A stretch of 64,000 bases of DNA from Triticum aestivum (taxonomy: Eukaryota > Streptophyta > Magnoliopsida > Poales > Poaceae). Below, one piece after another: positions 11,441 to 22,019 of this stretch (position 1 is the first letter of the stretch; each line of letters starts with the position of its first letter). The translations under genes were made by a program, and so were the position numbers. A model generated the notes under the pieces. The model was not told where the DNA came from. It worked only from the letters and a program-made list of their open reading frames with translations, and ran no database searches. The DNA lies in contig NC_057802.1 in NCBI RefSeq assembly GCF_018294505.1, forward strand, positions 316,542,921 through 316,606,920. Direction: 5' to 3'.

Positions 11441-11714
11441 GTGGATTGATGACAACGTGGGATTTGCACAAAGGATAAGGCAAAAAGAGGTGTGCAACCC
11501 CACAATCTACAAAATATAGACAGGCTCCCCCTAGATGTGCGCACTATTTTCGATATGCTTTTGGAATGCAAAGTGCACACATGTAGGATCCACACTCCCC
11601 CTATATTTTATAGACCAAACCATACTTGCATGGAAAGTAAGAATAAAGTAAGCAAGTGATACTATGTGAGCATATGAAAAAGAACATAAGCAAGAGATAT
11701 CTCACAAACGACTA
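11441..11714 (-). other. Element A: gap where RT and RNase H should be
   Basis: Only about 270 bp of non-coding sequence separates the integrase C-terminal remnant from the PPT. It contains two GGGGGAG tracts on the - strand near 11525-11605 that resemble PPTs. No reverse transcriptase motif (such as YVDD) is found in any frame. Confidence 0.65.
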
Positions 11715-13037
11715 CTAACATAGAGTACTAGACATAAAAGGATAAGGACCACTTTGATCCACTTGGGAGCCGTTATTTTCATCAAACTCCACGTTACACG
11801 TCTCCTCAATGAGTCCGGTGGACTTGTTCAGGACACGGTAAGCATGAGAGTTTGTAGCATAACCAACAAATATGCCCTCTTGAGCTCTAGGTTCGAATTT
11901 AGACAAACGAACACCTTTCTTGAGAATGAAACACTTACAACGAACACCCGGAAGTACTTGAGGTTGGGCTTGTTGCCGGTAAGTATCTCATATGGAGTCT
12001 TGTTCAAGCCTTTGCGGAGGTAGAGCCTATTGGATGCATGACATGAGATGTTGATGGCTTCGGCCCAAAAGTTGTACGGAGATTTGAATTCCGCCATCAT
12101 GGTCCTTGCCACGTCCATCAACGTCCGGTTCTTCCTCTCCGCCACACCATTTTGTTGAGGGGTATAGGGTGCGACATATTGGTGCTTGATCCCCTCGTGA
12201 CTAAGAAACTCATAAAAGGTGTAGTTCTTGAACTCAGTGATGTTGTCACTTCTAATCATCAAGATCTTTGCTTCATGTTGACGTTGAGCTTCATTTGCAA
12301 AGTTGATGACGGTTTGTTGAGTCTCACTCTTCCTCCTGAAGAAATATACCCATGTATATCTTGAGTAGTCATCCACTATCACCAAGCAATACTTTCTTCC
12401 ACCAAGACTATCAAAGGATGGAGGTCCAAAGAGATCCATGTGAAGGAGCTCCAAGGTCCTCTTCGAGTAGATGAAGTCGAGGGTCGGTGAGCCGTTTCAT
12501 GAAGCTTTCCTTCGATACAAGCACTGCAAGCACAGTCTTTGGCAAAACTCACATTTGTTAGTCCACGGACGTGGTCCCCTTTGAGGAGACTTTGCAAATA
12601 TCTCATATTGGCATGGGCTAGTCGGCGATGCCAAAGCCAACCCACATCACTTTAGCCATTAGGCAAGTCGCGGTCTTAGTGGGTCGCTCCGAAAAATTCA
12701 CCACATAGAGACCGTTCTCGACATGCCCAACAAAGGCTACTTTAAGAGTCTTGCTCCACAAAAGGGCCACGGTATCAATATCAAAGAATGTTGCACAGCC
12801 CATAAGTGCAAGTTAACGAACGGAAAGTAATTTGTATGCAAGGGACTCAACAAGCATGACCTTCTCAATAGATAAATCTTGAGAGATGACCACCTTGCCA
12901 AGTCGCAATACCTTAGAAGTTGAGGCATCACCAAATTGGACATGGGTGGGCATAGATGGAATTGGATGCACATCCACCACCAAGTCCTTACTCCCGGTCA
13001 TATGATTTGTTGCTCCACTATCGAGCAACCATGACAC
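11715..13037 (-). pseudogene. Element A: protease, GAG-pre-integrase and integrase
   Basis: Domains in - strand order: retropepsin with LLDSGATNHMTG (near 13037-13000), GAG-pre-integrase with LWHRRLAHANM and CSACIEGK (12645-12520), integrase core with HMDLFGPP, IVDDYSRYTWVYFF, SDNITEFKN and PQQNGVAERKNRTLMD (12454-12080), and a short C-terminal piece GIFVGYATNSHAYRV (11906-11715). The D,D-35-E catalytic pattern is present, but one conserved position reads SDNITEF instead of the usual SDNGTEF. Several frameshifts (near 12800, 12450 and 11900) break the ORF. The protein would have joined viral DNA to the host chromosome. Confidence 0.85.
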
Positions 13038-13065
13038 CCCACCGGAAGCAAACTCCTACAAAAGA

Positions 13066-14799
13066 TCAATGCTTGGATTTAGGTACCCATTTTTGAATGG
13101 GTACTTTGATGTTAGCAACAAGGGTCTTAGGAACCCAAATAGACCATTCAATGTACTCATAAGAAGAACCAACAAATTTGGCATAAACATGCCCATCACT
13201 AGCACGGCACAAAACATAAGAGGGGTTAAAGTCGCCGACTTTGTTGTTTGGGGCGGATTTGCCCCTCTTGTCATTACCACCCACTTCCTTGGTCTTCTTC
13301 TTCTCATGAGCACCCTCACTCGCCTTGACAAAGGTGTCCTTGAGCGGGAGAGGTTGGTTAGTCTTCTTCTTCTTCTTCTTCTTCTTCTTCACTTCCCTTT
13401 GATTACCCGAACAGGCATTGAGGTTCTTCCCGCCTTGTATGCAAGTCACAAGGCCCTTCTCAAGTTGCTCTTTCAACTTAGCATTTTCCTCCACAAGATG
13501 CACATGCTCGCAACAAGGGTTAGCAGCATGGGCATTATCAATTAGAACAAAAGGAGGGCAAGTGGAAATCTCCTTGGTTAGTTTCACTTTGAGTTGATCA
13601 TGAGACTCTTTGAGAGAAGCATGAGCACTCTTCAAGACCTTGTGAGCATTGTCAAGTGTATCAAATTCTTCCTTGAGTCTATCATGGCCAACCCCAAGTG
13701 TAACTTTCTCGGATTTAAGCACATGAGTAAGAACAATAGCATGATCAAGATCTTTTTGTAATTTAGAATGATCAACATTGTGTGACTCCTCAAGAGTCAA
13801 ACGAAGATCTCTCTCTTCTTCTAGAGCAATGGAAAGATCCGCAATCTCATCGGCATAGTCACGACTATGCCCCTCCAACTTGGAGATAGTATCCTCCTGC
13901 AACTCAATGATATCATTGGCCTCACCAAGTTGTTCCAAGAGAGCAACAAAGTGCTTCTTGGACTCACCCTTGAGTTTGCTCACAAACTTAGTGAACTCAT
14001 TTTCATCTACTTTCTCTACCTCACTATCATCAACACAATCTAACAATAAAGGAGTAGTAATGGTGGTGGTTTTGATGTTAGGAGTTACCTTGTTGATACC
14101 TTTGGCCATGAGAAACTTGGCAATGGTGTTTTCGTTGGGGGCGCCGAAGAGAGACACCTTAGAGGGAGAAGATGTAGCAATGACAATGGTTGCCGTTGCC
14201 ATTCCTTCTCCACTTGTATCTTCCTCATCATCATCGGAGGGGTACTCTTCATGTGCCACCAAACCCTTTGGAGGAGGTTTCTTGGTGAAGTTGTTCTTGC
14301 TAGGGAAAGACTTGGCTTTGTCTTTGCGAATGAGTTTGCCACCATTATCTTCCCCCTCCTCGTAAGGGCAATCCACCACAAAGTGACTCACATTGCCACA
14401 ATTGTAGCAAGTTCTTACTCGTTGCTTGTTCTTTGACCCACTTGAGTTGTTCTTGGTGAAGTTGGGCCTTGAGTTCCTCTTGTTGCTCCAAAATTGCCTT
14501 GACTCAAGAGCCATGTGCTCATGGTAAGCATATTTGGTGTCCTCGAGGCTACACTCCTCTTCTTCTCCTGGAATGGCCTTGACCTTCAAGGCAAGGGTGG
14601 GAGTGCTTTTCTTTGATCGGGCACGAGCAAGAGCATTGTCGGCGGTCTTGTTCATGATGTTCATGGCAATAAACTCATCCAACACTTCACTTGAGGTTAT
14701 GGTGTGAAAGTCCGGCCTTTGACAAATCATGGAAGACATGGCCTTGTTGAATGGAATGATGGCCTTGAGGAACTTGCGCTTGATCCAAGTGTCATCCGT
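13066..14799 (-). pseudogene. Element A gag, C-terminal part with zinc knuckle and coiled coil
   Basis: An open frame of 577 codons. After the seam it reads through a UBN2-type gag C-terminus, then a CCHC zinc knuckle (CYNCGNVSHFVVDC, residues about 110-123 counted from the Met at 14739), then an acidic/Ser-rich region. Next is a long predicted coiled coil (residues about 260-430, for example LEEERDLRLTLEESHNVDHSKL) and a Lys run encoded by a TTC microsatellite (13362-13391). Gag packages the RNA into virus-like particles. The apparent start at 14739 is an internal Met; the true N-terminus lies across the B' insertion at 38724. Confidence 0.85.
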
Positions 14800-14804
14800 A
14801 TCCT

Positions 14805-16505
14805 TGTTGGGGAACGTAGTATTTCAAAAAAATTCCTACGATCACGCAAGATCTATCTAGGAGAAGCATAGCAACGAGCGAGGAGAGTGTGTCCACGTAC
14901 CCTCGTAGACCGAAAGCGGAAGCATTTACTAACGCGGTTGATGTAGTCGAACGTCTTCACGATCCAACTGATCCAAGTACCGAACGTACGGCACCTCCGT
15001 GTTCAGCACATGTTCAACACGATGACGTCCCTCGAGCTCTTGATCCAGTTGAGGGCGAGGGAGAGTTCCGTCAGCACGACGGCATGGTGACGGTGATGAT
15101 GAAGTTACAGGCGCAGGGCTTCGCCTAAGCACTACGACGTTATGACCGAGGTGTTAACTGTGGAGGGGGGCACCGCACACGGCTAGGAACAATTGATGTG
15201 TGTTCTAGGGGTGCCCTACCCACGTATATAAAGGAGGGCGAGGGAGGGAGGCAGCCTAGGGCGCGCCCAAGTAGGAGGAATCCTACTTGGGCCCCTAGTC
15301 CAATTCGCGCCCCCTTACCATACTTGGACAAGGGGGAAAGGAAGGAGGGGGGAGGGGAAGGAAGTAGGAGTCCTACTTCATACTTTCCTTTTCCTCCTCT
15401 CCTTTCCCTTTCTCCCCACGTGGCTGGCCCTATAGGGGGCGCACCAGCCCCTTGTGGGCTGGTGTGTTCCCTTACTTGGCCCATTAAGCCCATATCTTTG
15501 CCGGGGGTTGCCCGGAACCCCTTCCGGTGACTCGGTATCACCCGGAACACTTCCGGTGTCCAAATACCATCGTCCTATATATGAATTTTCACCTATCGAC
15601 CATTTAGAGACTCTTGGTCATGTCCGTGATCTCATCCGGGACTCCGAACAAACTTCGGTCATCAAATCACATAACTCATAATACAAATCGTCATCGAACG
15701 TTAAGCGTGCGGGCCCTACGGGTTCGAGAACTATATAGACATGACCGAGACACATCTATGGTCAATAACCAATAGCGGAACCTGGATGCTCATATTGGCT
15801 CCTACATATTCTACGAAGATCTTTATCGGTCAAACCGCATAACAACATACGTTGTTCCCTTTGTCATCGGTATGTTACTTGCCCGAGATTCGATCGTCGG
15901 TATCATCATACCTAGTTCAATCTCCTTACCGGCAAGTCTCTTTACTCGTTCCATAATGCATCATCCCATGACTAACTCATTACTCACATTGCTTTCAAGG
16001 CTTATAGTGATGTGCATCACTGGGAGGGCCCAGAGATACCTCTCCGATACACGGAGTGACAAATCCTAATCTCGATCTAGGCCAACCCAACAAACACCTT
16101 CGAAGGCATCTGTAGAGCATCTTTATAATCACCCAGTTACGTTGTGAAGTTTGATAGCACACAAGGTGTTCCTCCGGTATTCGGGAGTTGCATAATCTCA
16201 TAGTCAGAGGAACATGTATAAGTCATGATGAAAGCAATAGCAATAAAACTAAACGATCTTTATGCTAAGCTAACGGATGGGTCTTGTCCATCACATCATT
16301 CTCTAATGATGTGATCCCGTTCATCAAATGACAAACATGTCTATGGTCAGGAAACATAACCATCTTTGATTAACGAGCTAGTCAAGTAGAGGCATACTAG
16401 GGACACTCTGTTTTGTCTATGTATTCACACATGTACTAAGTTTCCGGTTAATACAATTCTAGCATGAATAATAAACATTTATCATGATATAAGGAAATAT
16501 AAATA
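14805..16505 (-). repeat. Element B' 3' LTR, truncated at its U3 end
   Basis: It matches 36685-38037 plus 33405-33787 closely. A TATA box (TTTATATAC on the - strand) lies at 15224-15232. The last part on the right stops at AACTTT near 16505, where the other copy continues ATTATTGCCTCTAGGGC. The lost end was replaced by E leader sequence. Confidence 0.83.
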
Positions 16506-16707
16506 AGAACTTTAAGTACTTAGTGACTTCCTTCAAGTGTCGTCCAAAAGGCGTGTCTTCATCTGGTTGCATGAACTTGCTCCTTGCATCCACCATTCCT
16601 AAAAGAGTAGAAAGTGGAGAGGGGTCAGACATGAGAAGAAAGAAGTGTTCTAGGGCTTAAGCTTAGTGGTCGTGTCCTACAGTCAGCGTGTGCTCTGATA
16701 CCATCTT
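16506..16707 (-). mobile_element. Element E: second, truncated PBS plus leader
   Basis: It repeats 25005-25200: a perfect TGGTATCAGAGC primer site on the - strand just after the LTR end, then the leader and the start of the extra ORF. Here the ORF begins MVDARSKFMQPDEDTPFGRH without the stop found in the other copy. The sequence ends after about 28 codons at the seam with the copia LTR. Confidence 0.82.
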
Positions 16708-19700
16708 TGTAGCGACCAGACCTCAAATGGTCTGTGCTGCTGTGCACCAGTGTCATCCCTGGATCAGTAATGCTGACACGCACAGTTCAAACGGAGGATT
16801 TATAACAGAGTAGCAATCACACACTTATTACATCGAATATCTCCAAAGAGAATAAGTATGATAAATATGGCTTAAGGCCATCTAAAAACGATAACAGCGG
16901 AAGACTTGGAAGATAAGTGAGTCCATCAACTCCAACGGCATCACTGAGTATAAGACCACGACCTAAGGCACCTTACTCGTCGTCTGAAAAGTCTGCAACA
17001 TGAAACGTTGCAGCCCGAAAACGGGTCAGCACATGGAATATGCTGGCAAAATAACACATAGAGAATAATGAACATAATATTGCTATACTACATGCATATT
17101 TGGCTGGTGGAAAGCTCTATGGTTAAAGTTTTTGCGGAAAGCCAATTTTTCCCTACTGCAAAGGAATAAATTTTATTTAACTATCATGGTGGTTGTTAAA
17201 CATTGAGATGGTTGACAACATCTCAATCCCAATTAAAAGTCATCATTAACCCAACAAAATTAATTAAAAGTATCATGGTGATGAGATTCAAATGATAATC
17301 CAAGTACTAGATACTCAAATTGTCCATAACCGGGGACACGGCTAACCATGATTAGTTTGTACACTCTGAAGAGGTTTGTGCACTTTTTCCCACAAGACTC
17401 GATCGCCTCCGCTTGATTCTCGCACTACATGATGTTTGAGAAACGGATGGCCGAGACACAGTCTTTCAGAAACAATCACTCTTTACTCCGGATGGACAGT
17501 TACACCTACTTTCCCCTACATCTGCTAGCCCACCTCTTCAAGAGATCATGTAACCTACTCAACTATGCTAGAGCCCATAATAGCTTGTGGCTGCACACGG
17601 AAGTTTCTAGCATGAATAATCTTATGATCCCTTTGAGCCTGGGTGGCGGTCCTTATACAAACAGACAACACTGGGTTCCCCAGGTGCCTCAATCCACCCA
17701 GATGTGAGTTTTAGTTGCCACCTTAAGTAAACCATTATTAACAATCTCACATCTGTCGTGAATGTCTCTCAAACCCAATCCACGTCTACGAGCATAGCAT
17801 GGCAATATAATGGCAAACGTAGAAGTAACTCCCAAGGGTTTGATAATTAAAACAGGTAATAGGTACTACCTCAACTACTTCCCAATACCCACAATTCAAT
17901 TAGATCCTAACCATGCAATGTTTGAGGATTGATCTAATGCAATAAAAACTGGGTATGGAAATGTATGATCAAAGTGTTACTTGCCTTGCTGATGATCCGC
18001 GAAACCTAGCGATTCGAAGTAACAAGCGGCACACTCCGGGTACTCTATCGCAAACAAACAAGCAAACAATAAGTACTTATCTAATGCACAAGTAAAACTT
18101 GAATGAAAGATCCAACCAGAAAGTTCAACTTAAGAACTCCGGTTTGCAAAAGAATCAACTCGAACGAAGCAACGAAAGTCAAACGGCGAAAGAAACAAGC
18201 TTCGTTTACTAATCTGGATCTATGTCAAATTTTACAGTAGCAAAAACTTGTTTGAGTAGGTTAAACGGAAAGAGAATTTCGAGACGAAACTCTAGGCGCT
18301 TGAATCGCCTGATTCCGATAAACGAGCGAAAAGTTAAACAAAAATGAAGATCCGATCAGAAATCGAGATCTGAGATAATCGCGGAAAATCCGACGAAAAA
18401 GAAAAACTGACGAACGGTTAAAGAACGGACGTTCGTTAACAGAGAAAATCCGACGAACGCGTTCGTTAAAACGAACGGGTCGGTGAACGTTCACTAAATA
18501 ACAAAACCGAAGAAATAAACCGATCTAGTTTTTTTAAAAAAAAATCAACGAACGGTTNNNNNNNNNNNNNNNNNNNNNNNNNNNNNNNNNNNNNNNNNNN
18601 NNNNNNNNNNNNNNNNNNNNNNNNNNNNNNNNNNNNNNNNNNNNNNNNNNNNNNNNNNNNNNNNNNNNNNNNNNNNNNNNNNNNNNNNNNNNNNNNNNNN
18701 NNNNNNNNNNNNNNNNNNNNNNNNNNNNNNNNNNNNNNNNNNNNNNNNNNNNNNNNNNNNNNNNNNNNNNNNNNNNNNNNNNNNNNNNNNNNNNNNNNNN
18801 NNNNNNNNNNNNNNNNNNNNNNNNNNNNNNNNNNNNNNNNNNNNNNNNNNNNNNNNNNNNNNNNNNNNNNNNNNNNNNNNNNNNNNNNNNNNNNNNNNNN
18901 NNNNNNNNNNNNNNNNNNNNNNNNNNNNNNNNNNNNNNNNNNNNNNNNNNNNNNNNNNNNNNNNNNNNNNNNNNNNNNNNNNNNNNNNNNNNNNNNNNNN
19001 NNNNNNNNNNNNNNNNNNNNNNNNNNNNNNNNNNNNNNNNNNNNNNNNNNNNNNNNNNNNNNNNNNNNNNNNNNNNNNNNNGGGTTGCGGCGGCGGGGTG
19101 CGGGTCGAGGCGGGGCTCGGGGTGGCGAGGGAGGCGGCGACGGGGTATAAAAGGGGGGAGGGGTGCTTGGAGGAGGGGGCAAGGCGCAGCGGCGGTGTAC
19201 TCGCGGAGGAGACGCGCGGCTGGGCCTCGGCCCGGTCGGGCGCGGCGCGCGTTTTTTTTAAACATTCCGCCGAAAAATTCATAGAAAAATAAATAAAAAT
19301 CCAAAAACAGTAAAACAAATTTTCCCCGTCTAGTTAGAATATTTAGAACAGGGTGAACATTTTTTTGACACAAAAATGCAGTTTTGAAAATGGGCAATAT
19401 TTTTAATGCAATTAAAATTGCAAATAAAATCCGAATAAAATCCAATAAATGATTTTAACATTTTTCCTCCAATATTTCAATTGTTTTGGAGAAGTCATAT
19501 TTTCTCCTCTCATTAATTTTTTTAATGAAATACTTTTCCGGAGAGAAAATAATTAAAACCAAAAATCCTCGTTTTATTATTTGATGAAAATCAAATATGA
19601 AAATTCGAGAAAATCCCCAACTCTCTCCGAGGGTCCTTGAGTTGCTTAGGATTTATCGAGGATTTGTCAAAATGCAATAAAATTATGATATGCAAAGATG

Positions 19701-19728
19701 ATCTATGTATAACATACCAAATTGAAAA
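16708..19728 (-). repeat. Element E LTR, left copy (lacks the first ~16 bp)
   Basis: It runs from TGTAGCGACC (16708, the 3' end on the - strand) to ATTGAAAA at 19728. Over all readable sequence it is almost identical to 25201-28472. The final GGGATGTTACA end is missing at the right and replaced by internal sequence. A 524-base assembly gap interrupts it. Confidence 0.85.
18558..19081. other. Assembly gap (N)
   Basis: There are 524 unknown bases. The right flank is extremely GC-rich (GGCGGCGGGGTGCGGGTCG). ORFs drawn across the gap have no meaning. Confidence 0.99.
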
Positions 19729-19843
19729 CAGGTGGGAGTGGTCCTTCCGTAGATCTTCCGACTTCGAGATTCGGGTGAATCTCGCCTCTCGAGATTCGGG
19801 TTGGCTAGAAAACAGGTGGGAGTGGTCCTTCCGTAGATCTTCC
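19724..19843 (-). repeat. 36-bp direct duplication at the internal/LTR seam of E
   Basis: The words 19724-19759 and 19808-19843 are the same (GAAAACAGGTGGGAGTGG and onward to ATCTTCC). They are 84 bp apart, so the reading frame is kept and the chromodomain motif [10 protein letters not shown] appears twice. The inner copy belongs to the chromodomain; the outer one is fused directly to the LTR. Confidence 0.85.
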
Positions 19844-22019
19844 TCTCGCTCCCAGGTGGCTTCATCTTCCGAGTGGTGACTCCACTGGACTTTGCAAAAC
19901 TTGATAACCTTACTGCGGGTAACTCGGCTGGCATACTCAAGAATCTTAACTGGTTTCTCCTCATAGGTCAAATCACTTTCCAGCTGAATCACTTCCAGCG
20001 GCACAGTATCTCTCAGTGGTATCTCAGCCATCTCTGCGTGGCACTTCTTTAACTGTGAAACGTGAAATACATCATGAACTCTAGACAATCCTTCGGGCAA
20101 TTCCAGCTTGTAGGCAACTTCTCCCATACGTTCCAAAACTCTGTATGGTCCGATAAAACAGGGCGCTAACTTTCCCTTAACTCCAAAGCGCTTCACTCCT
20201 CGAAGTGGTGATACTCGAAGATAAACTCTGTCTCCGACTTTGTGAACTGTCTCCTTTTGTTTAGAATCAGCATAACTCTTCTGCCTGGACTGGGCTACCT
20301 TGAGCCTATCGCGAATCAACCTCACTTTCTGTTCAGACTCCTTAATCAAATCTGGTCCAAACAACTGACGGTCTCCAACTTCGTCCCATAACAACGGTGT
20401 TCTACACCTCCTTCCGTACAAAGCTTCGAAAGGGGCCATCTTCAAACTGGTTTGATAACTGTTGTTATAAGAAAACTCTGCATATGGCAAATTGTCGTCC
20501 CAACAAGATCCATAATCTAGTGCACAAGCTCTCAACATGTCCTCCAAAATTTGATTGACTCTCTCAGTCTGTCCATCTGTCTGTGGGTGAAAGGCTGTAC
20601 TAAATTCTAGCCTGGTTCCCAACGTTTCATGTAACTGCTTCCAAAACTTCGAGGTAAACTGGGTTCCTCTGTCTGATACAATGGTCCTCGGAACTCCATG
20701 CAAACATATGATCCTGGTCATGTATATCTTTGCCAACTTAGCACTGGTGTAAGTGGTCTTCACTGGAATAAAATGAGCCACTTTCGTCAAACGGTCGGCT
20801 ACAACCCATATCGAGTCATAGCCTGAACGAGTCCTGGGTAATCCTGTGATAAAATCCATGCCTATTTTATCCCACTTCCATTCGGGTATTGGCAATGGTT
20901 GTAGCAATCCTGCTGGCTTCTGATGCTCTGCCTTCACTCTCTGACACACATCACAAACTGCTACATATTCTGCAATATCCTTCTTCATTCCGGTCCACCA
21001 GAAAGTATTCTTCAGATCCAAATACATCTTGGTGTTCCCTGGGTGAATCGAGTACGGTGAATCATGGGCTTCTTGCAAAATCAACTTCCTGATCTCCGGA
21101 TCATTTGGCACATAAACGCGGTCCTCAAACCATAAGGTATTGTGCTCGTCCTCACGAAATCCTTTGGCTTTTCCTTTGCTCATCTTCTCCTTTATCTCTT
21201 CAATCTCCTTGTCTGTCTTCTGAGCTTCTCTGATCCTTTCCATCAAGGTAGACTGAATCTCCAGTATCGCTAAATAGCCTCTTGGGACTATCTCCAAACA
21301 TAGCTCACGAAGGTCCTCGGCTAACTCCTGAGGTAACTCTCTTGTCATGAGGGTGTTGACATGACTCTTGCGGCTCAACGCGTCTGCTACTACGTTAGAC
21401 TTTCCTGGGTGATAATGCAATCTCATATCATAATCCTTAATGAGCTCCAACCATCTCCTCTGTCTGAGGTTTAACTCCTTCTGCGTGAAAATATACTTCA
21501 AACTCTTATGATCCATGTACACCTCACAATGGTTTCCGATGAGAAAATGTCTCCATGTCTTCAACGCATGCACCACGGCTGCTAACTCCAAATCATGCGT
21601 AGCATAATTCTTCTCATGGGGTTTAAGTTGTCGTGAAGCATATGACACAACTCTTCCTTCCTGCATAAGCACTGCTCCAAGTCCTCGACGAAAAGCGTCG
21701 CAATAAACTTCATAATCCTTGCGTTGATCTGGTAGAATCAACACTGGTGATGTAACCAATCGTTTCTTCAACTCCTGGAAACTAGCTTCACAATCCTCAG
21801 TCCAATTGAATTTGGTGTCCTTCTTCAATAGCTCAGTCATGGGCTTAGCAATCTTCGAGAAATTCTCGATGAACCTCCGGTAGTATCCTGCAAGTCCAAG
21901 AAAACTCCGGATTTCTCCAACTGTCGTGGGTGATTCCCAACTTGTCACTGTGTCAACCTTGGCAGGGTCTACTGCTATTCCTTCTCCAGAAATAACATGT
22001 CCAAGGAATCCAACTTCCT
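19730..22019 (-). pseudogene. Element E pol: RT end, RNase H, integrase, chromodomain
   Basis: An open frame entered from a frameshift near 22020. It covers the end of RT, RNase H ([20 protein letters not shown] around residue 80-100 from the Met at 21948; DHKSLKYIF), the integrase zinc finger (IHPGNTKMY ... CDVCQ, about 290-335) and the integrase core ([37 protein letters not shown], about 372-480). A chromodomain follows ([20 protein letters not shown] ... [14 protein letters not shown], about 690-735). Chromodomains steer integration to marked chromatin in this clade. The frame runs on past the natural end into the LTR (to 19591) because of the duplication, so those last residues are an artefact. 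Confidence 0.9.

Noticed and set aside
13069..14365. + strand ORFs of 158 and 161 residues in the A gag region
   Set aside because: They are mirror frames of the coiled-coil gag. Their Leu/Ser-rich text reflects the reverse complement of Lys/Glu codons.
18466..19445. Long - strand ORFs across the first assembly gap
   Set aside because: They consist mainly of unknown residues from N bases. The real flanks are LTR sequence.
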